From: Mesorhizobium sp. SOD10
GTDB lineage: Bacteria; Pseudomonadota; Alphaproteobacteria; Rhizobiales; Rhizobiaceae
Length of the DNA stretch: 64,000 bases
NCBI GenBank assembly: GCA_000824805.1
Contig: CCNA01000061.1
Location: 124,001 to 188,000 of the forward strand
Reading direction: 5' to 3'
In this document: positions 9,093-17,064 of the stretch, one piece after another
Numbering within the stretch: position 1 is the stretch's first letter
Layout: each line of letters opens with the position of its first letter
The notes under the pieces: model-generated
Seen by the model: only the letters and a program-made list of their open reading frames with translations
Told to the model about the DNA's origin: nothing
Database searches by the model: none
Program-made: the position numbers and the translations under genes

Positions 9093-9497
9093 CTATCGGT
9101 GCCCCTCGATCTTCTCGCGAGCGGCACTTGCAATGAAGGCCGAGCGCGTCAGGCCTCGGCGGCTGGCTTCGGCATCGATCGCCGCAAGCAGACCTGAGTC
9201 CAACGACAGATTGGCTCGGACTGGCCGACCGGAGTCGATCAGCAGCGGGATCATGACGGCAGACTCGCCTGCGGCGCTATCGATCTCACCCGACCTTAGC
9301 AGGTTCGCCACCGTTCGTGCTTCGGGCAGCGAGACGTGCTTTGCCAACCGGGTTTCAGCCCACTCGCGAACCGCCGATGTTGCATCGGCGATCGCCTCCT
9401 CGGGGCTGGCGCCGCCGCCATGGCAGCCCGGGAGGTCAGGAATCCGAACCCCCCAGATATCGTCAACGCCATCCAGAATTCCGACATAGTGCGTCAT
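9093..9497 (-). CDS. hicB: HicB-family antitoxin
   Basis: A 134-residue protein with the degenerate RNase H-like HicB fold (HYVGILDGVDDIWGVRIPDL then PGCHGGGASPEEAIADA) and a C-terminal ribbon-helix-helix-like segment (VRANLSLDSGLLAAIDAEAS, then RRGLTRSAFIASAARE). That segment would bind the operator. ATG 9497 has GAGG upstream. HicB normally neutralises the HicA mRNA endonuclease encoded just upstream. Here hicA is frameshifted, so this may be an orphan antitoxin. Confidence 0.88.
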   Translation of the reverse strand: MTHYVGILDGVDDIWGVRIPDLPGCHGGGASPEEAIADATSAVREWAETRLAKHVSLPEARTVANLLRSGEIDSAAGESAVMIPLLIDSGRPVRANLSLDSGLLAAIDAEASRRGLTRSAFIASAAREKIEGHR

Positions 9498-9508
9498 GTG
9501 ATCAGACC

Positions 9509-9708
9509 TCAAATCCATCCGGCGAGCTTGGCGATCGAGCGTGCAACGCCTGGAGACTGCTCGCGGTGCCGCGGCACGACAATCGTGACATCCGGCTTTT
9601 CAGGATGCTCGTATTTATCGTGCTTGCCGCCACCATGTTCGTCCAGCCGTCGCGTAACAGCCTCGCTATGATCTTGCGCGTATTGGTTTCGATCAGCGGC
9701 ATGGTCAC
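9509..9708 (-). pseudogene. hicA: hicA toxin gene, frameshifted
   Basis: HicA is a small double-stranded-RNA-binding-fold mRNA interferase. Reading from 9702 (ATG) or 9708 (GTG), the first frame gives METNTRKIIARLLRDGWTN in HicA style (here PLIETNTRKIIARLLRDGW). The rest of the toxin, GGGKHDKYEHPEKPDVTIVV followed by PRHREQSPGVARSIAKLAGW, is in the neighbouring frame. One missing base (or two extra) near 9625-9640 explains the break. The catalytic His region lies after the break, so no active toxin should be made. It lies 11 bp upstream of hicB, the normal order. Confidence 0.8.
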
Positions 9709-9762
9709 CGCCGTTTAATGCGCAATATTTGCGCAACGAGAGCGGTTTCAACCGATGCCGCC

Positions 9763-10209
9763 TTATAGCAGGTCGTACTCGATAAAGCCTGTCCGCCTTG
9801 CTACGTGATCGTAGAGCCGGCGCGCGGTGGCGTTGGTTTCGTGCGTCATCCAGTAGACGTTCTTCACGCCGATCTTGCCGGCCTCGTCCTGCACCGCCTT
9901 GATCAGCGCGGCGCCCACGCCTTTGCCGCGCACCTCGGGGTCGGCGAACAGGTCCTGCAGATAGCAGTTATTTTGCCCGGACCAGCAGGAGCGGTGATAG
10001 AGATAGTGAGTGAGGCCGACGGCCTTGCCGTCGAGCGTGGCGATGAAACCCTTCGGCTCGAACTCGCCATCCGTGAAGAGCCGCTTCCAGGTGATCGCAT
10101 AGACCTCTTCCGGCAGCTTCGTCTCGTAGAAGGTCAGATAGGCGGTCCACAGCCGGCGCCAGTCGGCGTGGTCGGACTGAGCGAGCGGGCGGATGGTGAT
10201 TTCGGACAT
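9763..10209 (-). CDS. GNAT-family N-acetyltransferase
   Basis: A 148-residue GNAT acetyltransferase. The acetyl-CoA loop is visible as VRGKGVGAALIKAV near residue 95, preceded by YLQDLFADPE and followed by the TNATARRLYDHVA helix. ATG 10209 is preferred because the GGAGG ribosome site lies within the first codons of the longer form. The substrate is unknown. It sits between moxR and the hicAB module on the same strand. Confidence 0.9.
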   Translation of the reverse strand: MSEITIRPLAQSDHADWRRLWTAYLTFYETKLPEEVYAITWKRLFTDGEFEPKGFIATLDGKAVGLTHYLYHRSCWSGQNNCYLQDLFADPEVRGKGVGAALIKAVQDEAGKIGVKNVYWMTHETNATARRLYDHVARRTGFIEYDLL

Positions 10210-10284
10210 TTTTTCCTCCAATATTTTGGCCCGAAGCTGCGGCAGCGGCAGCTTGCCGGCAACGGTCCACGGAAGGGGAAAGCG

Positions 10285-11124
10285 CTATTGCTGCCGTCTC
10301 GCCATAAAGGCCAGGCGCTCGAACAGGTGCACGTCCTGCTCGTTCTTCAGCAGCGCGCCATGCAGTTTGGGCAGCATGTTCTTCGGGTCGGCGCGCAAAT
10401 CCTCGGGCGCTATGTCGTCGGCGACCAAAAGGCGGATCCAGTCGAGCGCTTCGGAGGTCGAAGGCTTCTTCTTCAGGCCCGGCACCTCACGGATTTCGTA
10501 GAACTGGGTGAGAGCCGCCCGCACCAGGTTCTGCTTGATGCCCGGATAATGCACCTCGACGATGCGGTGCAGCGTCTCGATGTCGGGGAAGCGGATATAA
10601 TGGAAGAAGCAGCGGCGCAGGAAGGCGTCCGGCAGCTCCTTCTCATTGTTTGAGGTGATGATGACGATCGGCCGGAACGCGGCGCGGATCGTCTCGCCGG
10701 TCTCGTAGACAAAGAACTCCATCCGGTCGAGCTCCTGCAGGAGGTCGTTGGGGAACTCGATGTCGGCCTTATCGATCTCGTCGATCAACAGCACGACCTT
10801 CTTTTGTGCCGCGAAGGCGTCCCACAGCTTGCCGCGCTTGATGTAGTTGGCGATGTCGTTGAAGCGCTCGTCGCCGAGCTGGCTGTCCCGGAGCCGCGAG
10901 ACGGCATCATATTCGTAAAGGCCCTGCTGCGCCTTGGTGGTCGACTTGACGTTCCACTCGATGAAATCGAGCCCAAGTGCGGCCGCCACCTGGCGGGCAA
11001 GCTCGGTCTTGCCGGTGCCGGGCTCGCCCTTGACCAGCAAGGGCCGCTCCAGCGCGATCGCCGCGTTGACCGCGACCATCAGATCCTTGTCGGCGACATA
11101 GGCCGCTGTGCCTTCGAAACGCAT
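10285..11124 (-). CDS. MoxR-family AAA+ ATPase
   Basis: A 279-residue AAA+ ATPase of the MoxR group: Walker A GEPGTGKTE near residue 35, Walker B VVLLIDEIDKAD near residue 100, sensor ITSNNEKELPDAFLRRC. MoxR proteins use ATP to remodel protein complexes together with VWA partners, here the protein at 7893-9083. ATG 11124 has GGAG upstream; a longer frame runs back toward the 6S region but has no ribosome site. First gene of a minus-strand run. Confidence 0.92.
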   Translation of the reverse strand: MRFEGTAAYVADKDLMVAVNAAIALERPLLVKGEPGTGKTELARQVAAALGLDFIEWNVKSTTKAQQGLYEYDAVSRLRDSQLGDERFNDIANYIKRGKLWDAFAAQKKVVLLIDEIDKADIEFPNDLLQELDRMEFFVYETGETIRAAFRPIVIITSNNEKELPDAFLRRCFFHYIRFPDIETLHRIVEVHYPGIKQNLVRAALTQFYEIREVPGLKKKPSTSEALDWIRLLVADDIAPEDLRADPKNMLPKLHGALLKNEQDVHLFERLAFMARRQQ

Positions 11125-11274
11125 CTTTTCTCCTGGCCGTTTTGCGGCGACCGTAAGGACGCCGGACGGGCCGCGCAAGGGCGGTTGCCGAAGAGCGTCT
11201 GATCGGGATGGCCTGCAAGACGAATTACGCGCAAATGGTCGCTCGTTTCTCTGGCGCACGGCTAACCATCCGCC

Positions 11275-11280
11275 TATATT
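11275..11280 (+). promoter_or_regulatory. Probable -10 box of 6S RNA
   Basis: TATATT lies about 10 bases before the predicted 5' end of the 6S RNA. No clear -35 hexamer could be picked. Confidence 0.4.
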
Positions 11281-11292
11281 TGCTCTCGGCGG

Positions 11293-11474
11293 TCTGCGCT
11301 TCCCGGCAGGAGAAACTTATCCCCGGGGCCTTATCGATCCTTAGGGAGCTGTCCCTGGGAAGACCCGTGGGTTTTCTCACACGGCGCCCACCTACTTTGT
11401 AGGCACCCGGGATCGACCTCTCCACCGGTTGTGTGGATCGCCACTCTCCCGTTCCTGGGAGACATGCGCTAGAA
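11293..11474 (+). ncRNA. ssrS: 6S RNA (ssrS)
   Basis: 6S RNA mimics an open promoter and sequesters housekeeping RNA polymerase. A long terminal stem is visible: TCTGCGC, TTCCC and CAGGA at 11293-11311 pair with TCCTG, GGGA and GCGCTAGA at about 11453-11474. The roughly 180-nt GC-rich body between them contains further complementary segments (TCCCTGGGA, ACCCGTGGGTTTTC, GGTTGTGTGGATCG). Location directly upstream of fthC (ygfA) is the conserved proteobacterial arrangement for ssrS. Ends are approximate. Confidence 0.7.
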
Positions 11475-11527
11475 AAACGTCGCTCCTAAACCTCCATCCA
11501 AATCTGACCTTTTCTAACGTCTCGCGC

Positions 11528-12115
11528 ATGTCACCTTCCAAAGACCTGAAAAAACAGCTTCGCAAGGAAGCGCTGGCGCGGCGCGATGCGCTCGACGAGT
11601 TCTGGCGCGTGGAAATCGCGCTCGAAATGGCTGAGACCGCGAAGGAGAAGATCGACTTCGAGCCGGGCCGGATCGTCTCCGGCTTCTGGCCGATGCGCTC
11701 GGAGGTCGATGTGCGCCCGCTGATGTTCGCGCTGCGCGAAAAGGGTGCCAGGCTCTGCCTGCCGGCGATCCTCGACAAGACAACGATCGTGTTCCGCGAG
11801 CTGGTGCGCGGCGCGCCGATGGTCGAGATGGGCTTCGGCACGGTCGGGCCGCATGCGGAGGCGGAGGAGCTCGACCCGACGCTGATGCTGGTGCCGCTCG
11901 CCGCCTTCGACGCTCGTGGCCACCGCATAGGCTACGGCGCCGGTTATTATGATCGCGCCATAGCCAGGCTCGCCGACAAGGGCATCACCCCCAGGCTGAT
12001 CGGCATCGCCTTCGACTGCCAGGAAGTCGAGCGGGTGCCGGAAGAGAACCATGACGTCGTCATTCCGGAAATACTGACCGAGAGCGGGTTGCGCCGGTTC
12101 ACGCCCCAATTGTAG
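11528..12115 (+). CDS. fthC: 5-formyltetrahydrofolate cyclo-ligase
   Basis: Converts 5-formyl-THF to 5,10-methenyl-THF with ATP, recycling a dead-end folate. The 195-residue protein has the basic N-terminus MSPSKDLKKQLRKEALARRD and the family signature GHRIGYGAGYYDRAIARL near residue 140. The start is ATG 11528, internal to a longer open frame that runs back into the 6S RNA. Immediately downstream of ssrS, as in many proteobacteria. Confidence 0.93.
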   Translation: MSPSKDLKKQLRKEALARRDALDEFWRVEIALEMAETAKEKIDFEPGRIVSGFWPMRSEVDVRPLMFALREKGARLCLPAILDKTTIVFRELVRGAPMVEMGFGTVGPHAEAEELDPTLMLVPLAAFDARGHRIGYGAGYYDRAIARLADKGITPRLIGIAFDCQEVERVPEENHDVVIPEILTESGLRRFTPQL

Positions 12116-12183
12116 ATAGTCCTTTGGGCTCATGGTCTTTTGCGGAAGTCATGCAGCTTTGGCAGGCTTCAGCTCGGGATCGC

Positions 12184-13008
12184 ATGAGACTTCTCTTCCT
12201 CGGCGACATGGTTGGCAAAACAGGACGCACGGCAGTCTGGGAACAGCTGCCGGGGCTGATTTCCGACTTCAAGCTCGATTTCGTCATCGTCAACGGCGAG
12301 AACGCGGCCGGCGGTTTCGGCATCACCGAGGAAATCTTCCGCGAGACGCTCGCGGCGGGCGCGGATGTCGTCACCACCGGCAACCATGTCTGGGACCAGC
12401 GCGACGCGTTGATCTTCGCGCCGCGCGAGGAGCGCTTCCTGCGCCCTTCGAATTTTCCCAAGGGCACGCCGGGGCGCGGCTCGGGCGTCTACATCGCCCG
12501 CAATGGCGCGCGCGTGCTGGTCGCCAACATCATGGGGCGCGTCTTCATGCACCCGGAGCTCGACGATCCCTTCCAGGCCGGCGAGCGGGAGCTTGCCGCC
12601 TGTCCGCTCGGCGAGCAGGCGGATGCAGCGGTGATCGATTTCCACGCCGAGGCGACCTCTGAGAAAATGTGTTTCGCGCATTTCGTCGACGGCCGCGCCA
12701 GCCTGGTGGTCGGCACGCACACGCATCAGCCGACCGCCGACCATCAGATACTCAATGGCGGCACCGCCTATATTTCCGATGCCGGCATGTGCGGCGATTA
12801 TGATTCCTCGCTCGGCATGGACAAGGAAGAGCCGCTCAACCGGTTCCTTTCCAAGGTGCCGAAGGGACGTTTCGAGGCGGCGTCCGGACCCGCGACGCTC
12901 TGCGGCGTCGGCGTCGATATTTCAGACCGCACCGGCCTCGCCGAAAAAATCGCGCCGTTTCGTCGCGGGCCGCGGCTGGAAGAAACGGCGCCGTCCTTCT
13001 GGTCGTGA
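12184..13008 (+). CDS. YmdB-family metallophosphoesterase (TIGR00282)
   Basis: A 274-residue dinuclear-metal phosphoesterase. All family motifs are present: FLGDMVGKTGR at the N-terminus, NGENAAGGFGI, TTGNHVWDQRD near residue 65 and GTHTHQPTADHQI near residue 180. Bacillus YmdB, of this family, cleaves 2',3'-cyclic nucleotides and affects biofilm and motility decisions; the role in rhizobia is not established. ATG 12184 matches the family start; the open frame extends 20 codons further. Confidence 0.92.
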   Translation: MRLLFLGDMVGKTGRTAVWEQLPGLISDFKLDFVIVNGENAAGGFGITEEIFRETLAAGADVVTTGNHVWDQRDALIFAPREERFLRPSNFPKGTPGRGSGVYIARNGARVLVANIMGRVFMHPELDDPFQAGERELAACPLGEQADAAVIDFHAEATSEKMCFAHFVDGRASLVVGTHTHQPTADHQILNGGTAYISDAGMCGDYDSSLGMDKEEPLNRFLSKVPKGRFEAASGPATLCGVGVDISDRTGLAEKIAPFRRGPRLEETAPSFWS

Positions 13009-13078
13009 CATTGATATAAGCGTGCAAAGTACCTAATTGCCGGCAACACTGCTCTAGATCGTAGAGGGGACGACCTCC

Positions 13079-13846
13079 ATGCAGCTTGTCGAATTCCTGG
13101 CGCCGCACTTTCACTTTGTTTCCGATCCGACCGCGTGGGTCGCGCTTTTGACCCTGGTGGTGCTCGAGGTCGTGCTCGGCATCGACAATTTGATCTTCAT
13201 CTCGATCCTGACCAACAAGCTGCCGGAGGCGCAGCGCGCCCGGGCCCGCCGGCTGGGCATCTCGGCGGCGCTGATCATGCGGCTCATCCTGCTCGCCACC
13301 ATCTCGATCATCGTGCAATTGACGACGCCGGTGTTCACCGCCTTCGGCCACGGCTTTTCCTGGCGCGACCTGATCCTGATCGCCGGCGGCCTGTTCCTGG
13401 TCTGGAAAGCGACTAAGGAAATCCACCACACGGTCGACCCGCAGGACCATCAGGACACGATCGTCGGCGGCACGCTGCAGATGAGCCTCGCCGGGGCGAT
13501 CTTTCAGATCTTGTTGCTCGACCTCGTCTTCTCGATCGATTCCATCATCACCGCCGTCGGTATGACCGATGAGATCGCCATCATGTATATCGCGGTGATC
13601 GTGGCGGTAAGCGTGATGATGTTGGCGGCGACGCCGCTCGCCAACTTCATCGCCAGGAACCCTTCTATCGTCATGCTGGCGCTGGGCTTCCTCTTGATGA
13701 TCGGCATGACGCTGATCGCCGACGGCATGGGCTACCATGTGCCCAAGGGCTACATCTACGCCGCCATGGGCTTTTCGGCGCTGGTCGAAGGCCTCAACAT
13801 GCTGGCAAGGCATCGCAAGAAGCAGCGGTCGGGCGGCGGGCACTGA
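13079..13846 (+). CDS. TerC-family integral membrane protein
   Basis: A 255-residue TerC/YkoY-type membrane protein with seven or so helices. The family pattern is VVLEVVLGIDNLIFISILTN in the first helix, and LLLDLVFSIDSIITAVGMTD, with the buried acidic residues, in the middle. Members are associated with tellurite resistance or with manganese and other cation export, including metallation of secreted enzymes. Substrate unknown here. Convergent with the next gene. Confidence 0.9.
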   Translation: MQLVEFLAPHFHFVSDPTAWVALLTLVVLEVVLGIDNLIFISILTNKLPEAQRARARRLGISAALIMRLILLATISIIVQLTTPVFTAFGHGFSWRDLILIAGGLFLVWKATKEIHHTVDPQDHQDTIVGGTLQMSLAGAIFQILLLDLVFSIDSIITAVGMTDEIAIMYIAVIVAVSVMMLAATPLANFIARNPSIVMLALGFLLMIGMTLIADGMGYHVPKGYIYAAMGFSALVEGLNMLARHRKKQRSGGGH

Positions 13847-13860
13847 GGCTGGCATAGCTT

Positions 13861-13914
13861 CGTCATTCTAGGGTCTGCGCGTCGCTTCGCTCCTTGCTCC
13901 GCGCTAGCATGACG
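13861..13914. repeat. Palindromic intergenic element
   Basis: Near-perfect arms CGTCATTCTAG (13861-13871) and CTAGCATGACG (13904-13914, one mismatch) bracket GC-rich inner palindromic sequence. It sits between convergent genes. It resembles from memory a roughly 50-bp repeat common in Mesorhizobium. It could also terminate transcription by Rho or structure, though no T-run is present. Confidence 0.65.
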
Positions 13915-13917
13915 AAT

Positions 13918-14379
13918 TCATTTTATGCCCTTCGGGTGACGGCCGCCGATCAGGCCGAGCGTCAGGCCCTGTTCCAGCCAGGCCTTGGCGCCGGCGAGCA
14001 CCAGCGAGAAGCCGCCGGTCGAATCCACCGCCTGTTTGACCTGCTCGTCGCCGGAACCGGCGAAGCCGAAATTGCGGACTTCGAGGAAGGTCGCCTCATC
14101 CGGCATGTTGGTGAAGGTCCAGACGACGGTGGTCGGCGGATCGCTCCAGCGCATGGCGATCTTCTCGTTGGGGACGATCTCGCTCACCTCGACCCTGGTC
14201 GAGACGCCGTACATGCGCCACTCCCACTGAACCAACTTGCCTTCGTCCAGCCGGCCGCTCGAATGCGTGAAGCAGAATTTCGTGGTGACCGCCGGATCGA
14301 CGATCGCCTCGAAGACCTCGGCGACGGGCCGGCGGATCAGCATCGCGGCTTCAGCGGTGGGAGATTGCTTGAGTTCCAT
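13918..14379 (-). CDS. SRPBCC/AHSA1-like domain protein
   Basis: A 153-residue single-domain START-like (SRPBCC) protein. The AHSA1 pattern is visible: AAMLIRRPVAEVFEAIVDPA near residue 15, then FEV-type strands (VVWTFTNMPDEATFLEVRNF) and a C-terminal amphipathic helix. These proteins have a hydrophobic cavity that binds lipids or small ligands. It is the last of four small minus-strand genes (gap 24 bp to the next), opposite an ArsR regulator. Confidence 0.85.
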   Translation of the reverse strand: MELKQSPTAEAAMLIRRPVAEVFEAIVDPAVTTKFCFTHSSGRLDEGKLVQWEWRMYGVSTRVEVSEIVPNEKIAMRWSDPPTTVVWTFTNMPDEATFLEVRNFGFAGSGDEQVKQAVDSTGGFSLVLAGAKAWLEQGLTLGLIGGRHPKGIK

Positions 14380-14403
14380 GCGGTCTCCTTTCCCTGGCAG
14401 GTT

Positions 14404-14766
14404 TCACCAAGCATCTGGTTCCCGCACGAGGTGAATGATGTTGGCCGGGTTAGTGATCCAGCCGCCACGAAAACCTTCACCCAAAGGCTCTATCGTGTCG
14501 CAGCGCACGACACCGGCCCTGGCAAGATGGGAGGCTGTGCTCTTGAAGTCCGGCGTGAAAAGCTCCAGCCAAATTTCAGCCTGACTCATCATCGGCGCCT
14601 CGTCGATCCAGAGGCGATTGGGGCCGAGTTCGAAACCGATCGCCGGCGCCTTGGCCGTAAACGGCTTCAACCCCACAACATCGCGATAGAAGGCGATCGT
14701 TGCCTCGTATTGGTGCGAGGGCACCTTCATGGCGATGTTGATGCCGCCGGTGATCTCAGTGTCCAT
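14404..14766 (-). CDS. VOC/glyoxalase-fold protein
   Basis: A 120-residue vicinal-oxygen-chelate protein: NIAMKVPSHQYEATIAFYRD near residue 10, then a central WLELFTPDFKSTASHLARAG and C-terminal NPANIIHLVRE. Possible metal ligands (His, Glu) are present, but no specific reaction can be assigned; VOC proteins include glyoxalases, dioxygenases and resistance proteins. Second to last gene of the SRPBCC/VOC cluster. Confidence 0.85.
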   Translation of the reverse strand: MDTEITGGINIAMKVPSHQYEATIAFYRDVVGLKPFTAKAPAIGFELGPNRLWIDEAPMMSQAEIWLELFTPDFKSTASHLARAGVVRCDTIEPLGEGFRGGWITNPANIIHLVREPDAW

Positions 14767-14796
14767 TGCTGATCCCCTGGATTGCGTTTGCTGTCG

Positions 14797-15189
14797 TTAC
14801 GGCAGGTTGATCTGCCAGGAGACGCCGAAGCGGTCGTTGAGCCAGGCGAAGCGACGGCTGAAGCCGTAGTCGCCGGTCGGCATCAGGAAGCCACCGTCCT
14901 TGGAAAGAACGCCGACGATATGCTCAAGCTCCTCTTGCGAAGAACAGTCGACGAAGAAGGAGAAGGATGGCGTGAAGGTGAAGGCGTGGTGCACGGGGCT
15001 GTTGTAGATCCTGACCTCGACGCCGCCGATCAAAGCGCGCGCCAGCTTGAGCGTTCCTTCCGTCCCATCCTCGCCCGCGCTGTAGCGCGTGATGTCGAGA
15101 ACCTGGCTACCCGGGATGGTGTCGCAATAGAGGGTCATGGCCTCCTCGGCCTTTCCCTCGAACATCAGGAATGGCGTTGCTTTCGTCAT
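14797..15189 (-). CDS. VOC family protein, PhnB-like
   Basis: A 130-residue protein of the PhnB-like VOC branch: TPFLMFEGKAEEAMTLYCDT at the N-terminus, SFSFFVDCSSQEELEHIVGV in the middle and YGFSRRFAWLNDRFGVSWQI at the end. The last of these is a hallmark of this branch. Enzymatic role is unknown. GAGG sits upstream of ATG 15189. It lies in the same operon-like run, 44 bp from the upstream SRPBCC gene. Confidence 0.88.
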   Translation of the reverse strand: MTKATPFLMFEGKAEEAMTLYCDTIPGSQVLDITRYSAGEDGTEGTLKLARALIGGVEVRIYNSPVHHAFTFTPSFSFFVDCSSQEELEHIVGVLSKDGGFLMPTGDYGFSRRFAWLNDRFGVSWQINLP

Positions 15190-15233
15190 CGGGCGACCTC
15201 CTCCTGCCGGTTATCGAGACTTGAATGTCAGGC

Positions 15234-15716
15234 TCAGATGTTGGTCTCGTTGGCGGGCTCGCCTCGCAGCTCGCTGCGGTAGTAGCCGTCGCGCAGGTTG
15301 ATGCCGTATTCGAGATAGGCCTTCATGCAGGCGAGCATCTGCGACCAGCCCTCGCAGTTGAGGTATGATTTCTTCAAGCCGACCTCGCCTTCGCGCCAGC
15401 CTTGCTCGGCGATGGTGACGAACGTGCCGCCATCCTGCAGCGGCTCGAAATTCATCTCGATGCGGGTCTTGTAGGCGGGCTTGCCGTCGGCGTCTGTCGC
15501 GTCCCAGCGCAGCACGATGCGCTTGTCCTTCGTCACTTCGTCGACATCGACCGGTACGGACTTCCACCAGGTGACGGTGGTGCCCGCGACAAGCGGAGCC
15601 GAGGCACCGCCGATGGTGGTGAAATAACCGCTGAGCTTCGTCGGGTTGACGACGGCGTCGAAGACGTCGCCGACCGGCTTCCCGATGCGCCCGGAAATCC
15701 TGAATCCAAGGGACAT
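15234..15716 (-). CDS. SRPBCC domain protein
   Basis: A 160-residue START-like protein (ISGRIGKPVGDVFDAVVNPT at the N-terminus, YKTRIEMNFEPLQDGGTFVT in the middle). ATG 15716 is chosen over GTG 15722 because GGAAGGAG lies eight bases before the ATG but only two before the GTG. It is the first gene of the minus-strand cluster and diverges from arsR, an arrangement seen repeatedly for ArsR regulators that control an adjacent SRPBCC gene. Confidence 0.87.
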   Translation of the reverse strand: MSLGFRISGRIGKPVGDVFDAVVNPTKLSGYFTTIGGASAPLVAGTTVTWWKSVPVDVDEVTKDKRIVLRWDATDADGKPAYKTRIEMNFEPLQDGGTFVTIAEQGWREGEVGLKKSYLNCEGWSQMLACMKAYLEYGINLRDGYYRSELRGEPANETNI

Positions 15717-15749
15717 ATCCACAGCTCCTTCCTTGCTGCGCGAAACGAT

Positions 15750-15769
15750 ATGTTATAGAAACATAACAT
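15750..15769. promoter_or_regulatory. Probable ArsR operator
   Basis: Perfect inverted repeat ATGTTAT (15750-15756) and ATAACAT (15763-15769) with a 6-bp spacer lies in the 51-bp divergent region. It overlaps the arsR start codon (15768-15770). Occupancy could block both promoters. Confidence 0.6.
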
Positions 15770-16091
15770 GTCAAGCCAAACCGCAGACGACCATGTTTTC
15801 AAGGCCTTGGCGCATCCGCGCCGGCGCGAATTGCTGGACCGCTTGAAGGATCAGCCGCAGACCACCGGCGCGCTTTGCGAGGCTTTCCCGGACATGGATC
15901 GCTGCACGGTGATGATGCACCTGAAAGTGCTGGAGGAGGCCGATCTGGTGGTGGCGAAGCGCGAGGGGCGCGAGCGCTGGAACCATCTCAATGCCTTGCC
16001 GATCAAGCAGATCCACGACCGCTGGATCAGCCAGTATGCCGGCCATGCGATCAGCATTCTCGACCGGCTGAAGTCCGATCTCGAGGGGTGA
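15768..16091 (+). CDS. ArsR-family transcriptional regulator
   Basis: A 107-residue winged-helix repressor: DDHVFKALAHPRRRELLDRL at the N-terminus, then recognition helix DMDRCTVMMHLKVLEEADLV and wing KREGRERWNHLN. There is no metal-binding Cys cluster, so it probably senses something other than metal. ATG 15768 lies inside the palindromic operator and has no upstream ribosome site, hinting at a leaderless message. Probably represses itself and the divergent SRPBCC/VOC cluster. Confidence 0.9.
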   Translation: MSSQTADDHVFKALAHPRRRELLDRLKDQPQTTGALCEAFPDMDRCTVMMHLKVLEEADLVVAKREGRERWNHLNALPIKQIHDRWISQYAGHAISILDRLKSDLEG

Positions 16092-16225
16092 GAGGCCCAG
16101 CTTGACGCCGGAGTGACGGCGCGTCTGGACGAATTGAGCCGATTTATCTATAAGCCAGCCATTCCGACAAAGAGCGCCGCGTGCCTTCCCAGGCGTGCTT
16201 GGGGCGTTCTAAAAAGATTGAATTC

Positions 16226-16274
16226 GAGCATTTTGCCGAAGACGCGGTGACGACACCTCGCTTCGAGATGCTCT
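16226..16274. repeat. Degenerate REP-like palindrome
   Basis: GAGCATTTTGCCGAAGAC is followed by CGCTTCGAGATGCTC, forming imperfect arms. It resembles a decayed copy of the rhizobial element that begins AGCAT and contains a CGAAAA core. It lies in the 205-bp gap before the YebC gene. Confidence 0.4.
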
Positions 16275-16296
16275 AGCCGAACACGACAGGGGTGCC

Positions 16297-17046
16297 ATGG
16301 CTGGCCATTCGCAGTTCAAGAACATCATGCACCGCAAGGGCCGTCAGGACGCGGTGCGGTCGAAAATGTTTTCCAAGCTGGCACGCGAAATCACCGTCGC
16401 GGCCAAGACCGGCACGCCGGACCCGGCGATGAACCCGCGCCTGCGCCTTGCGGTGCAGAACGCCAAGGCGGTGTCGATGCCGAAGGACAACATCCAGCGC
16501 GCCATCAACAAGGCGTCCGCGGGCGATGCCGAAAACTACGAGGCCGTGCGCTACGAAGGCTATGGTCCTGGCGGCGTGGCGCTGATCGTGGAAGTGCTGA
16601 CCGACAACCGCAACCGCTCGGCCTCCAATGTGCGCGCCGCCTTCACCAAGGCCGGCGGAGCGCTCGGCGAAACCGGCTCGGTGTCGTTCATGTGGAACCG
16701 TGTCGGCGAAATCTATTACCCGGCCTCGGTCGGCAGCGCCGACAAGGTGATGGAAGCCGCGATCGAAGCCGGCGCCGACGATGTGGAGTCGGACGAGGAA
16801 GGCCACACCATCTATTGCGCCTTCGAAAATCTCGGCGAGGTATCGAAGTCGCTGGAAGCGGCGCTCGGCGAGGCGGAATCGGTCAAGCCGATCTGGCAGC
16901 CGCAGAACAATGTCCCGGTCGACGAAGAGCGGGCGCAGTCGCTGATGAAGCTGGTCGCCACCCTCGAGGACGATGACGACGTGCAGAGCGTCTACGCTAA
17001 TTTCGAGGTCGACGACGAGACGATGGCCAAGCTCAGCGCGGCCTGA
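16297..17046 (+). CDS. yebC: YebC/PmpR-family regulator
   Basis: A 249-residue YebC/TACO1-type protein beginning MAGHSQFKNIMHRKGRQDA and containing RYEGYGPGGVALIVEVLTDN, both family hallmarks. Members were first described as DNA-binding regulators (PmpR). More recent work links YebC proteins to translation of difficult sequences, as TACO1 does in mitochondria. In many bacteria it lies beside ruvC; here ruvC is 19 kb away. Full length. Confidence 0.94.
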   Translation: MAGHSQFKNIMHRKGRQDAVRSKMFSKLAREITVAAKTGTPDPAMNPRLRLAVQNAKAVSMPKDNIQRAINKASAGDAENYEAVRYEGYGPGGVALIVEVLTDNRNRSASNVRAAFTKAGGALGETGSVSFMWNRVGEIYYPASVGSADKVMEAAIEAGADDVESDEEGHTIYCAFENLGEVSKSLEAALGEAESVKPIWQPQNNVPVDEERAQSLMKLVATLEDDDDVQSVYANFEVDDETMAKLSAA

Positions 17047-17064
17047 CCGGCCACGCGATCCGCT

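Noticed and set aside
7339..9197. Plus-strand open frames at 7339-7860 and 7992-9197
   Set aside because: They are antisense shadows of msrB and the VWA gene, both of which have complete family motifs.
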